From Bacteroides pyogenes (GTDB taxonomy: Bacteria; Bacteroidota; Bacteroidia; Bacteroidales; Bacteroidaceae), in NCBI RefSeq assembly GCF_014196225.1, contig NZ_JACIDI010000001.1, positions 186,001 through 250,000 on the forward strand: DNA of 64,000 bases. Reading direction: 5' to 3'. The translations under genes and the position numbers were made by a program. The stretch's first letter is position 1; each line of letters opens with the position of its first letter. The notes beneath the pieces were generated by a model. That model ran no database searches. It was not told where the DNA came from and saw only the letters and a list, made by a program, of their open reading frames with translations. Below are positions 44,776 through 56,302 of this stretch, in pieces.

Positions 44776-46598
44776 CTTTTCTTCGATTGTTTGCCGATGG
44801 CGGGCTTTTCTTTCGCCAGCGTGAAAAGGAACTCCAGTCCTCCTTCGGGACTGTGCTTGGCGGAGATGCTTCCGCCGTGTATGAGAACCGCGTTCTTCAC
44901 GATGGCAAGTCCCAACCCCGTTCCGCCGAGCTTGCGCGACCGCCCCTTGTCTACCCGGTAGAACCGTTCGAACAGACGGCTCAGGTGTTCGGGCGGCACT
45001 CCCGCTCCCGTGTCGGCAAAGCTGAAATAATAGAATTGGTTGTCTTCGCGGAAGCAGCCGATGCGGATCTGTATGTCCGTGCCGGCATAAGCGATGGCAT
45101 TGTCCGTCAGATTGCGGAAGATGGAGTATAGCAGCGAATGGTTGCCCCTGATGCGTATGCCATCCTTCAGCGTGTTCGTCACGGTGATGCGCTTCTTCTC
45201 CAGCTCCAGCGACACTTCGCCGATGATGTCGCCCACAAGCGCGCCGATGTCCACCGTCTCCATGTCCGTCAGGTCGGCTGCCTCGTCCATGCGCGTGAGT
45301 ACCGATATGTCGCGCAGCAGGCGGCTGAGGCGGTTGCTCTGCGCATAACACCGTTCCAGAAACGTATTCGCCTGCCCGTCGGAGATGCCCGGCGTGTTCA
45401 GTATGGTTTCCAGATACCCTTGTATGCTGCTGACGGGTGTTTTCAGCTCATGCGCTATGTTCTGCGTCAGTTGTCGTTTCAGGCGGTTCTGCTCCTCCTC
45501 GCGTGTGATGTCGTTGATGGAAATCTCGAAGCTCGCGTCTTGAAAGAGGATGCACTCGACGTGGAACGTCCGTCCGCTTTTCGGGATAACGACCGAGAGC
45601 TTCTTTTCTCTTTTCCCGGCGGTGGGTTGCTTCCGGTTCTGGTTGATGAAGCGGGTAATCTCTTCGAATTCGGCGATGGCGAAGACCTCTTCGGTCGTCT
45701 CCAGATTCGAGTCGGCTATCAGGTTGCTGTACCGGATGAAGAGGTTGTTCGCCAGAATCTCCTTTTTGTTCCTGTCGAATATCCCCAGCCCTTCGCGCGA
45801 GATCCGGAGGTGGGTGATGAGCTTTTCGCGTTCGATGTAAAGCGCGTCTTTGGTTTCGTGCAGCCGTTCGTATATCCGGATGATATGCTGCGATATTTCG
45901 CCCAGTTCGTTGTGAGGGAAGGCCGCTTGCATCTCCGCGCTGATGGGTTCGTTGCGGTCCGCCCGCATGGCAAATTCGCGCAGCCGGCTGACCGAAGTCC
46001 CCAGCTTGCGCACGTACCGGTAGAACACCGCCATCAGCAGCAAAGTGATGAGCGCCGTAAACCACAGGTAGTGCGAGTCCGCCCGCAGGGTGTGGCTCAG
46101 ACTGACGTTGTAGGGAAGCGCCGAGCGGACGATGCAGCGCGGAAAACGAGTGGCGGAATAGAAGTACGGCAGTCCGGTGGTTTCGGAAGTGCGGCGGACG
46201 TCGAACCCGTCTCCGTTTTTCACCGCTTTCCGCACCTCCGGACGGTTCAGGTGGTTCTCGGCGGGATGGTTCGGAGCGTGAAAGCTGTCGTACGCCACAT
46301 CGCCTTGCAGACTGATGACGGTCACCCGAAGTTCTTTCAGCCCGTGCTTTCGTATATAGCCGTCGACGGCTTCGCTCTCCGTCCTTCCATTCCCGTCCGT
46401 GTTTTCGCTCAACAGTTCGTACAGCCGCGCGTTGTGGTTTTGGAGTTGCGTGTGAAGCAATTCCACCTTATAGCTTTTCTCGCGGCGGTACTGGTAGGCG
46501 ATGAAGCTCACGGCAAAGGCCAGAAACAGGGAAACCACCGAAAGGAACAGCTTCCGGCTGAAAGAAAGAATTCGTTTGCGGCGTACGGGCGTGTGCAT
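44769..46598 (-). CDS. Membrane sensor histidine kinase, PhoR-like
   Basis: A 609-residue sensor with two membrane segments (about 17-36 and 178-196) around a 140-residue extracytoplasmic region, a HAMP-like linker, a PAS-like region (about 262-365), the HisKA motif IAHELKTPVSSIQGY (His383) and HATPase boxes (NAIAYA, ADTGAGVPPEHL, GGTGLGLAIVK). The start at MHTPVRR (46598) follows the regulator's stop by 11 bases; longer starts upstream would overlap that gene. The last codons (KQSKKRK and TAG) lie inside the repeat unit downstream. Its partner regulator is adjacent. Confidence 0.93.
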   Translation of the reverse strand: MHTPVRRKRILSFSRKLFLSVVSLFLAFAVSFIAYQYRREKSYKVELLHTQLQNHNARLYELLSENTDGNGRTESEAVDGYIRKHGLKELRVTVISLQGDVAYDSFHAPNHPAENHLNRPEVRKAVKNGDGFDVRRTSETTGLPYFYSATRFPRCIVRSALPYNVSLSHTLRADSHYLWFTALITLLLMAVFYRYVRKLGTSVSRLREFAMRADRNEPISAEMQAAFPHNELGEISQHIIRIYERLHETKDALYIEREKLITHLRISREGLGIFDRNKKEILANNLFIRYSNLIADSNLETTEEVFAIAEFEEITRFINQNRKQPTAGKREKKLSVVIPKSGRTFHVECILFQDASFEISINDITREEEQNRLKRQLTQNIAHELKTPVSSIQGYLETILNTPGISDGQANTFLERCYAQSNRLSRLLRDISVLTRMDEAADLTDMETVDIGALVGDIIGEVSLELEKKRITVTNTLKDGIRIRGNHSLLYSIFRNLTDNAIAYAGTDIQIRIGCFREDNQFYYFSFADTGAGVPPEHLSRLFERFYRVDKGRSRKLGGTGLGLAIVKNAVLIHGGSISAKHSPEGGLEFLFTLAKEKPAIGKQSKKRK

Positions 46599-46609
46599 GA
46601 TGTCGGTCG

Positions 46610-47296
46610 TTATTCGGTTTCGAAACAATATCCGTATCCCAGCCGGGTGACAATGTTCTTGCCGTATTTCCCTATCTTCTTGCGCAGGCGGGTGATGTTC
46701 ACGTCGACGGTGCGGTCGAGCACGTACACTTCGTCGGTCCACACGCGGTCGAGTATCTCCTCGCGCGAGAAGACACGCCCTTTGTTTTGCAGCAACAGCG
46801 AAAGAATCTCGAACTCCTTCTTCGTGAGCGGTGTCTCCTTGCCGTCGACGCTCGCTTTCTTCCTGCCTGCGTCGATAACGAGCGACTCATACGCTATGCT
46901 TCCGGAGGCTCCCGCAGAGTCGGCGGCAGTACGCCGCAGTACGGCCTTCACCCGGGCGACGACCTCGCGCAGGGAGAAAGGCTTGGAAATGTAATCGTCG
47001 GCTCCCAGATTGAATCCGGTCATCGTGTCGTTTTCGGTATCTTTGGCAGTGATGAAGATAATCGGTATCGCGGCGGTCTTCTTGTCTTTCTTCAGCATGC
47101 TTGCCATCTTGAATCCCGATATCTCGCCCATCATCACGTCCAGCAGGATGAGGTGGTAGCTGCCGATGTCCATTCGCAGCGCCTCTTCGGCAGAGTTGGC
47201 GGTGTCTGCTTCGTATCCTTCGTTTTCGAGGTTGAACTTCAGTATCTCGCAGAGGTCTTCTTCGTCGTCGACGATCAAAATGCGGTAGTCATTCAT
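46610..47296 (-). CDS. OmpR/PhoB-family response regulator
   Basis: A 228-residue regulator. The receiver has the acidic pair Asp10/Asp11, phospho-acceptor Asp53 (LLDVMMGE) and Lys103 in ISKPFSL. The C-terminal winged helix shows LTKKEFEILSLLLQNKGRVFSREEILDRVW-type features (here split as LTKKEFEILSLL and FSREEILDRVW) and RTVDVNITRLRKKIG. Together with the kinase gene it forms a complete two-component system, probably responding to phosphate or envelope conditions by analogy only. The 930-base region upstream is almost entirely a repeat array. Confidence 0.95.
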   Translation of the reverse strand: MNDYRILIVDDEEDLCEILKFNLENEGYEADTANSAEEALRMDIGSYHLILLDVMMGEISGFKMASMLKKDKKTAAIPIIFITAKDTENDTMTGFNLGADDYISKPFSLREVVARVKAVLRRTAADSAGASGSIAYESLVIDAGRKKASVDGKETPLTKKEFEILSLLLQNKGRVFSREEILDRVWTDEVYVLDRTVDVNITRLRKKIGKYGKNIVTRLGYGYCFETE

Positions 47297-47429
47297 AAGC
47301 GGCGCATGTTATATACATGTTATATATTAAGTGTAACAGCCCAAAGGTAGGCTTTTCGTTTCATTTCCGCAGCAAAATTGCGGAGATTTTGTTACAGTCC
47401 GGTGAAACAAATGTTACGATTGCATTACA

Positions 47430-47940
47430 TTTCGTGGGAAGCTCTGTGCCGTTGTGTGAAAAGTTGCATCGTTTCGTGGGAAGCTGTGCCTTTATGTGGC
47501 AAGCTCTGTGCCGTTGTGTGGGAAGCTGCGCCATTGTGTGAAAAGTTGCATCGTTTCGTGGGAATCTGTGCCTTTATGTGGGAAGCTCTGTGCCGTTGTG
47601 TGGGAAGCAGCGCCATTGTGTGGGAAGCTGCGCCATTGTGTGGAAAGTTGCATCGTTTCGTGGGAAGCTGCGCCTTTGTGTGGGAAGTTGCATCGTTTCG
47701 TAGGAAGCTGTGCCGTTGTGTGGGAAGCTGTGCCGTTGTGTGGAAAGTTGCATCGTTCCGTGGGAAGCTCTGTGCCGTTGTGTGGGAAGCTGCGCCTTTG
47801 TGTGGGAAGTTGCATCGTTTCGTAGGAAGCTGTGCCGTTGTGTGAAAAGTTGTATCGTTTCGTGGGAATCTGTGCCGTTGTGTGGGAAGCAAACCTCGTT
47901 GTGTGAAAGCAATCTCCGTTTTGTGAAAAACGAATCTCTG
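47430..47940. repeat. Tandem array of 20-22-bp units in the divergent promoter region
   Basis: About 24 units. Two types mix: GGGAAGCTGTGCCGTTGTGT and GAAAAGTTGCATCGTTTCGT, with some 22-bp variants (GGGAAGCTCTGTGCC). It fills the space between the regulator start and the transglutaminase-like gene. Beyond it, 47941-48177 is plain sequence with a second short duplication (GTTTATC, CTTGCAGTTTCAC at 48008 and 48069). Confidence 0.92.
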
Positions 47941-48177
47941 TTTCTCCTTTTACTTTATGGTCGCATACTTATCGGGATAGTGTTGTCTTCTTGTTTCTTG
48001 CCGATTGTTTATCTTGTTGCAGTTTCACAAAGATACGTTGCCGATGGAAGCTTGGGGCATGATGCCGGTTGTTTATCCTCTTGCAGTTTCACCCGCTTGA
48101 TTCCTTGAAAAAAGCCTCTCTTGACTCGAATCTGAAAGATTTTGTCCGGTGGCTGGGAAAATACGCTTCCAATTTGT

Positions 48178-48185
48178 TATCTTTG
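48178..48185 (+). promoter_or_regulatory. -7 promoter box before the transglutaminase-like gene
   Basis: TATCTTTG, 41 bases before the chosen ATG; no clear -33 box. Confidence 0.45.
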
Positions 48186-48226
48186 CCTCATTAAAAACAG
48201 ATTTTGTAAAAACAGACTTTGCCAAA

Positions 48227-49423
48227 ATGACCATATCTATCGATTTCAAAAGATATAAACGGGAAATAACGGGGGCTTTCGTCGCTCTGCTGATTCTCAT
48301 CGGGGGCGTGTCTCTGTTCAGGTACGCCTCTTCCGGTTCGGGATTTGAGATTGTGGACGATCTGGGAGGGAACATTTTCCCCTCGGCTATCCTCTCGGTA
48401 GCCACTACCGACGCACAGGTCATCGTGCCTTCCGATTCGATGTACGTGGGCAATCCGAAGTCGTGCGTTGCCGTCAGGCTGAAATCACGGAAGGCCTATA
48501 CGCGGGTGCGTGTCGAAGTGGCGGGCACTCCTTTCTTCTCGCGCTCGGTTTCGGAGTTCGTGCTCGACAGGGCGAGAACGGAATATACCGTGTATCCCGA
48601 TATCATCTGGAACTACGAAGCCTTGCGGAACAATGTGCAGGCGGAACCCGTGAGCGTGGCGGTGACCGTGGAGGTGAACGGCGAGGAGATGGGGCAGAAG
48701 GTGCGGACGTTTTCCGTGCGCAGCATCAACGAGTGCTTGCTGGGGTACGTTGCCAACGGAACCGACTTTCACGACACGAGCCTTTTCTTTGCCGCGTACG
48801 TGAACGAGGAAAACCCGCAGATCGACGCATTGCTTCGCGAGGCGCTCAATACGCGCATCGTCACCCGTTTTCTCGGCTACCAGAGCAAAGCCTCCGGGGC
48901 GGTGGACAAGCAGGTTTACGCGCTCTGGAACGTATTGCAGAAACGCCGCTTCCGGTACAGCTCGGTGTCGAACACCAGCCTGTCGAGCAATGTGGTCTAC
49001 TCCCAGCGGGTGCGCACGTTCGACGACGCCTTGCAGTCTTCGCAGGTGAACTGTGTAGACGGCAGCGTTTTGCTGGCTTCGCTGCTTCGCGCCATCAATA
49101 TCGACCCCATTCTGGTGCGTACGCCGGGACACATGTTCGTGGGCTACTACACCGACAATTCGCACAAGGAGAAGAATTTCCTCGAAACCACGATGATAGG
49201 CGATGTCGACCTCGACGATTTCTTTCCCGACGAGAAGCTCGACTCTACCATGGTGGGCAAGTCGCAGAACGAAATGTCGCTGCTCACGTTCGAGAAGTCG
49301 ATGGAGTATGCCAACAAGAAATATAAGGAGAATGAAACGGGTATTCATTCCGGAAAGTTGAACTATATGTTCCTCGAAATATCGAAAGAGGTGCGGAGGA
49401 AAATACAGCCCATCGGGAAGTGA
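48227..49423 (+). CDS. Membrane-anchored transglutaminase-like cysteine peptidase
   Basis: A 398-residue protein with an N-terminal membrane anchor (about 14-33), a beta-rich middle part and a transglutaminase-like fold at the C-terminus: Cys276 in QVNCVDGSVLLASLL, His302 in TPGHMFVGYY and an acidic residue in FLETTMIGDVD, the expected triad. The catalytic Cys is followed by Val-Asp as in related bacterial proteins of unknown substrate. The start at MTISIDFKRY is chosen because the longer frame from 48149 begins before the promoter -7 box. Confidence 0.85.
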   Translation: MTISIDFKRYKREITGAFVALLILIGGVSLFRYASSGSGFEIVDDLGGNIFPSAILSVATTDAQVIVPSDSMYVGNPKSCVAVRLKSRKAYTRVRVEVAGTPFFSRSVSEFVLDRARTEYTVYPDIIWNYEALRNNVQAEPVSVAVTVEVNGEEMGQKVRTFSVRSINECLLGYVANGTDFHDTSLFFAAYVNEENPQIDALLREALNTRIVTRFLGYQSKASGAVDKQVYALWNVLQKRRFRYSSVSNTSLSSNVVYSQRVRTFDDALQSSQVNCVDGSVLLASLLRAINIDPILVRTPGHMFVGYYTDNSHKEKNFLETTMIGDVDLDDFFPDEKLDSTMVGKSQNEMSLLTFEKSMEYANKKYKENETGIHSGKLNYMFLEISKEVRRKIQPIGK

Positions 49424-49469
49424 CCCGGGAAGGAGACCGTCCGCTATTGCGGAATAAGCGGTGGGGAAA

Positions 49470-49812
49470 AGCGGCAGTGACGGAGCCGATGACAGAAAAC
49501 TTTCACCTGTTTTCGAACGGCTCGGTTACTGGTGAAAAGCGGCAGTGGTGGAGGAGTCGCAGAAAACTTTCACCTGTTTTCGAACGGCTCGGTTACTGGT
49601 GAAAAGCGGCAGTGGTGGAGGAGTCGCAGAAAACTTTCACCTGTTTTCGAACGGCTCGGTTACTGGTGAAAAGCGGCAGTGGTGGAGGAGTCGCAGAACC
49701 TCTCACCTGTTTTCGAACAGTTCGGTTACTGGTGAAAGCGGCAGTGGTGGAGGAGTCGCAGAACCTCTCACCTGTTTTCGAACAGTTCGGCTGCGGTCGA
49801 AAGCGGCAGTGG
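49470..49812. repeat. Tandem array, 67-bp unit, about five copies
   Basis: GAAAACTTTCACC starts at 49495, 49562 and 49629, with GAACCTCTCACC at 49696 and 49761 (last spacing 65). Each copy contains GAAAAGCGGCAGTG or GAAAGCGGCAGTG; the same motif also occurs just after the transglutaminase-like stop. Confidence 0.92.
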
Positions 49813-49873
49813 AGGAACGAATGAGCAAGAATTTAAGCGTTGATAAATATAGAATCCAGATAGAACAGAAAAG

Positions 49874-50680
49874 ATGATGAAAGGCAAGAAATTTATCTCT
49901 CCCGGAGGATGGTTCGCTATCGTCTATCCTTCCGACTGGAGCGAGTTTGAGGATGGCGAAGGCTCTTTCCTCTTCTACAACCCCGATGTATGGACGGGCA
50001 ATTTCCGCATCTCCGCCTATAGAGGCAAACCCGGATACGGACGTGAAGCCGTCAGGCAGGAGCTGAAGGCGTGCGGTTCGGCGTCTGCGGTGCGTGTGGG
50101 CGGGTTGGAGTGTGCTTACAGCAAAGAGACGTTTCAGGAAGAAGGCGCTTGTTACACCTCCCATTTGTGGGTTACGGGCGTGGGAAATACGGCTGTGGAG
50201 TGCTCCTTCACCGTGCCTGATGGAGGGTCGGTGAAAGAAGCCGAAGAGGTGATCGCTTCTTTGCAGGTGCGCGAAGAGGGGCGGAAATATCCCGCCGAGC
50301 TCATTCCCATCCGTCTCTCGGAGATTTATCAGGTGAACGAGGGGTACGAGTGGGTGGTGTCTGCCGTCAGCCGCGAACTGAAAAAGGAGTTTCAGGGAAC
50401 CGAAGCCGATTTGGAGTATCTTCAGCAGCTTGTCGACAGCGGCAGGATAGGCACGAAGAAAAAAGAAGAATGGCTGGCTGTAGGCATTGCCGTCTGTGTC
50501 ATACTCGCCAACGAGGTGGAAGGCATGGAGTGGGTCACGCTCGTCGACGGCAATCGCGAGGCGCCCGTCCTTCGTTACAAGGAGGAGGTGATCGACCCGA
50601 TGAAGATGGCATGGAGCAAGGTGAAAGTGGGTGAAGCCTGCAATGTGATCGAAGAATACAAGGCAGTGGTGGGCGGTTAG
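49874..50680 (+). CDS. DUF3805/DUF3806-type protein
   Basis: A 268-residue cytoplasmic protein. The first half (FISPGGWFAIVYPSDWSEFE, FLFYNPDVWTGNFRISAYRG) fits the DUF3805 family and the second half (KKKEEWLAVGIAVCVILANEVEGMEW) fits DUF3806, a two-domain arrangement I recall from Bacteroides. Function is unknown. It starts 61 bases after the repeat array and ends 43 bases before the ABC-F gene. Confidence 0.72.
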   Translation: MMKGKKFISPGGWFAIVYPSDWSEFEDGEGSFLFYNPDVWTGNFRISAYRGKPGYGREAVRQELKACGSASAVRVGGLECAYSKETFQEEGACYTSHLWVTGVGNTAVECSFTVPDGGSVKEAEEVIASLQVREEGRKYPAELIPIRLSEIYQVNEGYEWVVSAVSRELKKEFQGTEADLEYLQQLVDSGRIGTKKKEEWLAVGIAVCVILANEVEGMEWVTLVDGNREAPVLRYKEEVIDPMKMAWSKVKVGEACNVIEEYKAVVGG

Positions 50681-50723
50681 CGCAGCGTTGCCGGTTATAG
50701 GATATAACATAGAAATACGAATA

Positions 50724-52571
<1,848 letters not shown>

Positions 52572-52636
52572 AAAGATGGAAAAATATTTGCAAGAAACCG
52601 GCGGTAGTTTCTTTAAAACCTGAAACCTGAAGAGAT

Positions 52637-53500
52637 ATGACGAATTTGACAAATTACCACAGCCATTGCCTGTATTGTGACGGGCGCGCAGAGATGGAGC
52701 TTTTTATCCGTTTCGCCCTCAGCGAGGGGTTCACTTCTTATGGGATTTCCTCCCATGCCCCGCTTCCTTTTCCCACTGCATGGACCATGGAGTGGGAGTG
52801 TATGGACGATTACCTTTCGGAAATCGCCCGTCTGAAAAAGAAGTACGCCGGGCGTATCGAATTGCTTGCGGGGCTTGAAATCGACTATCTGGACGAGGAG
52901 CATAATCCCTCGTCGGAGCGTTTCCGAAACCTGCCGCTCGATTACAGGATAGGGTCTGTGCACATGCTTCGCTCCATGGAGGGGAGGGTAGTGGATATCG
53001 ACACTTCGCCCGAAAAGTTCCGCCGTTCGGTCGACCTCCACTTTGCGGGCGACCTCGATTACGTGGTTTGCCTGTATTACACAAATTCCATTCATATGTT
53101 GAAAGCGGGAGGGTTCGACATTGTGGGGCATCCGTGCAAGATGCACTATAATGCCTCTTGCTGCCGTCCCGGACTGGAGAATGAGAGTTGGTACAACGAC
53201 TTGGTAAGCAGGCTATTTGAAGAGATTGCCTGTGGCGGATATATCGCCGAGATCAACACCAAGGCATACCGCGACACAGGCGTGTTCTATCCTTACGAGC
53301 GCTACTTCCCGCTGATGAAAGAGCTGGGCATACGGGTACAGGTGAACAGCGACGCTCATTGCCCCGACCTTGTCAACAGCGGCCGTCCGGAAGCGTTAGC
53401 TGCCTTGAAGCGGGCGGGGTTCACTTCGGTGACAGAGTGGAAAGATGGTGGATGGACGGAGGTGGAGATAGGCCGTCACGCAGCCTCCCCGTTCGGTTGA
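52637..53500 (+). CDS. PHP-domain histidinol-phosphatase family protein
   Basis: A 287-residue metal-dependent phosphatase: NYHSHCLYCDG (HxH), SSHAPLP, GLEIDY, DFIVGHPCKMHY-type (here FDIVGHPCKMH) and QVNSDAHCPDL provide the metal ligands expected of the PHP family, and the set of motifs resembles HisK-type histidinol-phosphatase. No other histidine gene is nearby, so it could act on another phosphate ester. The start is an ATG close after the ABC-F gene. Confidence 0.85.
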   Translation: MTNLTNYHSHCLYCDGRAEMELFIRFALSEGFTSYGISSHAPLPFPTAWTMEWECMDDYLSEIARLKKKYAGRIELLAGLEIDYLDEEHNPSSERFRNLPLDYRIGSVHMLRSMEGRVVDIDTSPEKFRRSVDLHFAGDLDYVVCLYYTNSIHMLKAGGFDIVGHPCKMHYNASCCRPGLENESWYNDLVSRLFEEIACGGYIAEINTKAYRDTGVFYPYERYFPLMKELGIRVQVNSDAHCPDLVNSGRPEALAALKRAGFTSVTEWKDGGWTEVEIGRHAASPFG

Positions 53501-53556
53501 CCTGAGGCATCCTGTGCGTTTCAAAGCTGCGCACTCACTGCGTGCGCTTACTCCGG

Positions 53557-53670
53557 CATATCGGCGTAAGCATTGTCCGGGCTTCGGATTTCTTCGCTCT
53601 TCATAGCCGGATGCTCTGACGACATATCGGCGTAAGCATGTCCGGGCTTCAGCCGGCTTGCACTTATTCC
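53557..53670. repeat. Tandem array, 66-bp unit, about two copies, ending at the isomerase-like stop
   Basis: CATATCGGCGTAAGCAT recurs at 53557 and 53623 and is followed by GTCCGGGCTTC in both. The second copy runs into the stop codon of the minus-strand gene at 53664-53666. Confidence 0.85.
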
Positions 53671-54899
53671 ATCCGTTTGCATCCGTTCACCTGAAAGAAC
53701 TCGTTCAGCGTCTCCTCATGGTTGCCCCGCACCATCACGTGGTGGTTGCCCAGCGGCGTTTTCAGGAAATAGTCCACCGGAGTATTCATCCGGATGCGCA
53801 CCTGTGTACGGCACATATTCACGTAATTGGTGTTTTCCGTCAGGTTGCCCGTCGAAAGATAATACTCGTTCAGGCATTCGCCGCCGCATTTCACTATCGT
53901 CACTTCTCCGGTAGGCATCACTCCCTGTATGCCGATTCCCTTTTCCGTTTCGAAGTGGTTGCGCAGGATGTATGTGTCCGACTGCTTGAGCCCCACTGTG
54001 CAGTGCGACAGGATGAGGTCGTTTGCCGGGGTGTTGATCATCGAGGGGTTTGCCATAAAGCCGTCCTGCCCTGTCAGCGCCTTCACCGTCAGCAAGGTGA
54101 ATACCGACTGTAAGTCTCCTTCGCATCCCGCCGTAATGCCTTCGTCGTTGAGTAACGAAAGCGCCAGATAGCCGGTCGTGTTGATCTCTTCGATCACTTT
54201 GAAGCAGCTTAGCGTGATGGCATCCAGTTTTTCTTCGTGGCACACCTGCTTGATGGCGCGGTACAGACGCATCGATTTCAGCAGTTCCTCAGGAGTTGCT
54301 TCGCGAAGCGCAATCGCCTGTGAGGCCACGGCAGCGCAGGCAGCTTCCACCTCTTTGTCTCCGATTCGTTGGAAATGCTCGTACACACGTTCCAGAGGAA
54401 TGTCCATGTATTCGATTCCCCAACGGCGTTTGGCGAGCAGGTAATCTACGTTGCTGGCTATCAGCCAGGGCGAAGGAGAACCGATTACGCCGATGCGCTT
54501 GCCCGACAAAGAGCGTTGCGCCCGGAAATTGTTGTACAAGGCATGGATCCGTTCTATCACGGAAGTGGGGGCGCCATGAAGTATTTCGCTTCTCATTCCC
54601 CGCATCCTCAACCATGCCGATATTTCCAGAGCGGCAGCCAACGAATTTTGCATACCGTCGGCTAATAAAATCGCGGGGCGCGGCAAATGTTCGAACTGCT
54701 GCATGACAAGTTTTTCCACCCCTCCGGTAGCGATGAAAATGATTTTGAAGTCATCGTCGCTCAGCCGGTCCGTGTGCCGATAATCTACGAATCTGACGGT
54801 ATAATGTTTTTTAAGTTCGTTCAGGATGGCTTCATGAGAATCGTGTAAAGATAGTTCGGGCTGAAGCGGCGATTTGAATGAAATAAGATGTATTTTCAT
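53664..54899 (-). CDS. L-fucose/L-arabinose isomerase-fold protein
   Basis: A 411-residue protein with the layout of the fucose isomerase family: an N-terminal Rossmann-like part (GKRIGVIGSPSPWLIASNVD), then LDAITLSCFKVIEEI, AGCEGDLQSVFTLLTV (metal-ligand Glu and Asp) and a C-terminal barrel (VKCGGECLNEYYLSTG, MVRGNHEETLNEFFQVNG). The substrate is not clear; it is shorter than true fucose isomerase (about 590), so a smaller sugar or sugar-phosphate is possible. A TACATTTG -7 box is at 54928-54935, divergent from the aminotransferase gene. Confidence 0.8.
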   Translation of the reverse strand: MKIHLISFKSPLQPELSLHDSHEAILNELKKHYTVRFVDYRHTDRLSDDDFKIIFIATGGVEKLVMQQFEHLPRPAILLADGMQNSLAAALEISAWLRMRGMRSEILHGAPTSVIERIHALYNNFRAQRSLSGKRIGVIGSPSPWLIASNVDYLLAKRRWGIEYMDIPLERVYEHFQRIGDKEVEAACAAVASQAIALREATPEELLKSMRLYRAIKQVCHEEKLDAITLSCFKVIEEINTTGYLALSLLNDEGITAGCEGDLQSVFTLLTVKALTGQDGFMANPSMINTPANDLILSHCTVGLKQSDTYILRNHFETEKGIGIQGVMPTGEVTIVKCGGECLNEYYLSTGNLTENTNYVNMCRTQVRIRMNTPVDYFLKTPLGNHHVMVRGNHEETLNEFFQVNGCKRME

Positions 54900-55071
54900 G
54901 GAGCTTGTTTTTGTATTTTAGGTATCACAAATGTATGTTTTCTTTTTGTATTATCATAGCCTTTTTAGCCTTGATAAGTATTTTAAAGTTTTTATGTCTG
55001 TGTATTCAAATTATTGCTAACTTTGTCGATCCGTAAATATGATAACTGAACAATAAATCGAGAATTATCTT

Positions 55072-56274
55072 ATGCCAACCATATCCATTCGCGGGAATGA
55101 GATGCCTGCATCACCTATCAGAAAGTTGGCTCCTTTGGCCGATGCAGCCAAGCAACGGGGAGTCCATGTGTTTCATCTGAATATCGGCCAACCCGATTTG
55201 CCTACTCCGAAAGCCGCGATTGACGCCATACGCAACATCGACCGCACGGTGCTCGAATACAGTCCGAGCGCAGGTTATGCCAGCTATCGCGAGAAGCTGG
55301 TGGGGTATTACGCCAAATACAACATCCGTCTCACCGCCGACGATATCATCGTTACTTCCGGCGGGTCGGAGGCGGTTCTTTTCGCTTTTCTTTCGTGCCT
55401 GAACCCGGGCGACGAGATTATTGTCCCGGAACCCGCCTATGCCAACTATATGGCTTTCGCCATCTCTGCCGGGGCCAAGATACGCACCATTGCCACTACC
55501 ATCGAAGAGGGGTTCGCTTTGCCGAAGGTGGAGAAGTTCGAGGAACTGATCAACGAGCGTACCAAAGCCATACTGATCTGCAACCCGAACAATCCGACAG
55601 GTTATCTGTATACCCGCCGGGAGATGAACCAGATACGCGACCTGGTGAAGAAGTACGACCTCTTCCTTTTCTCAGACGAAGTGTACCGTGAGTTTATCTA
55701 TACCGGTTCGCCTTATATCTCCGCCTGCCATCTGGAAGGGATAGAGAATAACGTGGTGCTCATCGACTCCGTGTCGAAACGCTATTCGGAGTGCGGCATC
55801 CGCATCGGGGCATTGATCACCAAGAACAAAGAGGTGCGCGACGCGGTGATGAAGTTTTGTCAGGCGCGCCTGAGCCCTCCCCTGATCGGACAGATTGCGG
55901 CGGAAGCTTCACTCGACGCACCCGAAGAGTATTCGCGTGAGACGTACGATGAATATGTGGAGCGCCGCAAATGCCTCATCGACGGGCTGAACCGCATTCC
56001 CGGCGTCTATTCGCCCATTCCGATGGGAGCTTTCTATACGGTTGCCAAACTCCCCGTCGACGATGCCGACAAGTTCTGCGCATGGTGTCTTTCGGATTTC
56101 GAGTACGAAGGGCAGACGGTTTTCATGGCTCCGGCTTCGGGTTTCTATACCACGCCGGGATCGGGCGTCAACCAAGTCCGCATCGCTTATGTGTTGAAGA
56201 AAGAAGACCTCACCCGCGCGCTGTTTATCCTGCAAAAGGCTCTGGAGGCCTATCCGGGACGAACCGAAGGATGA
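55072..56274 (+). CDS. Class I/II PLP-dependent aminotransferase
   Basis: Transfers amino groups using pyridoxal phosphate. The 400-residue fold-type I enzyme shows LNIGQPDLPTPKAAIDAI, VTSGGSEAVLFAFLSCLNPGD, ICNPNNPTGYLYTRREM, FLFSDEVYREF and the Schiff-base lysine in SVSKRYSECGIRIG, then an arginine-containing C-terminus (GVNQVRIAYVLKKEDL). It is of the aspartate-aminotransferase-like type; the exact substrate is not decidable. A TAACTTTG -7 box lies at 55018-55025. It is followed 28 bases later by the permease gene. Confidence 0.92.
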   Translation: MPTISIRGNEMPASPIRKLAPLADAAKQRGVHVFHLNIGQPDLPTPKAAIDAIRNIDRTVLEYSPSAGYASYREKLVGYYAKYNIRLTADDIIVTSGGSEAVLFAFLSCLNPGDEIIVPEPAYANYMAFAISAGAKIRTIATTIEEGFALPKVEKFEELINERTKAILICNPNNPTGYLYTRREMNQIRDLVKKYDLFLFSDEVYREFIYTGSPYISACHLEGIENNVVLIDSVSKRYSECGIRIGALITKNKEVRDAVMKFCQARLSPPLIGQIAAEASLDAPEEYSRETYDEYVERRKCLIDGLNRIPGVYSPIPMGAFYTVAKLPVDDADKFCAWCLSDFEYEGQTVFMAPASGFYTTPGSGVNQVRIAYVLKKEDLTRALFILQKALEAYPGRTEG

Positions 56275-56302
56275 TGCGCGATGAAAACGACAAGAGTGTG
56301 CA

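Noticed and set aside
45138..46994. 618-codon plus-strand frame opposite the histidine kinase
   Set aside because: The minus strand carries a complete kinase and regulator with all motifs; the opposite frame is a high-GC shadow.
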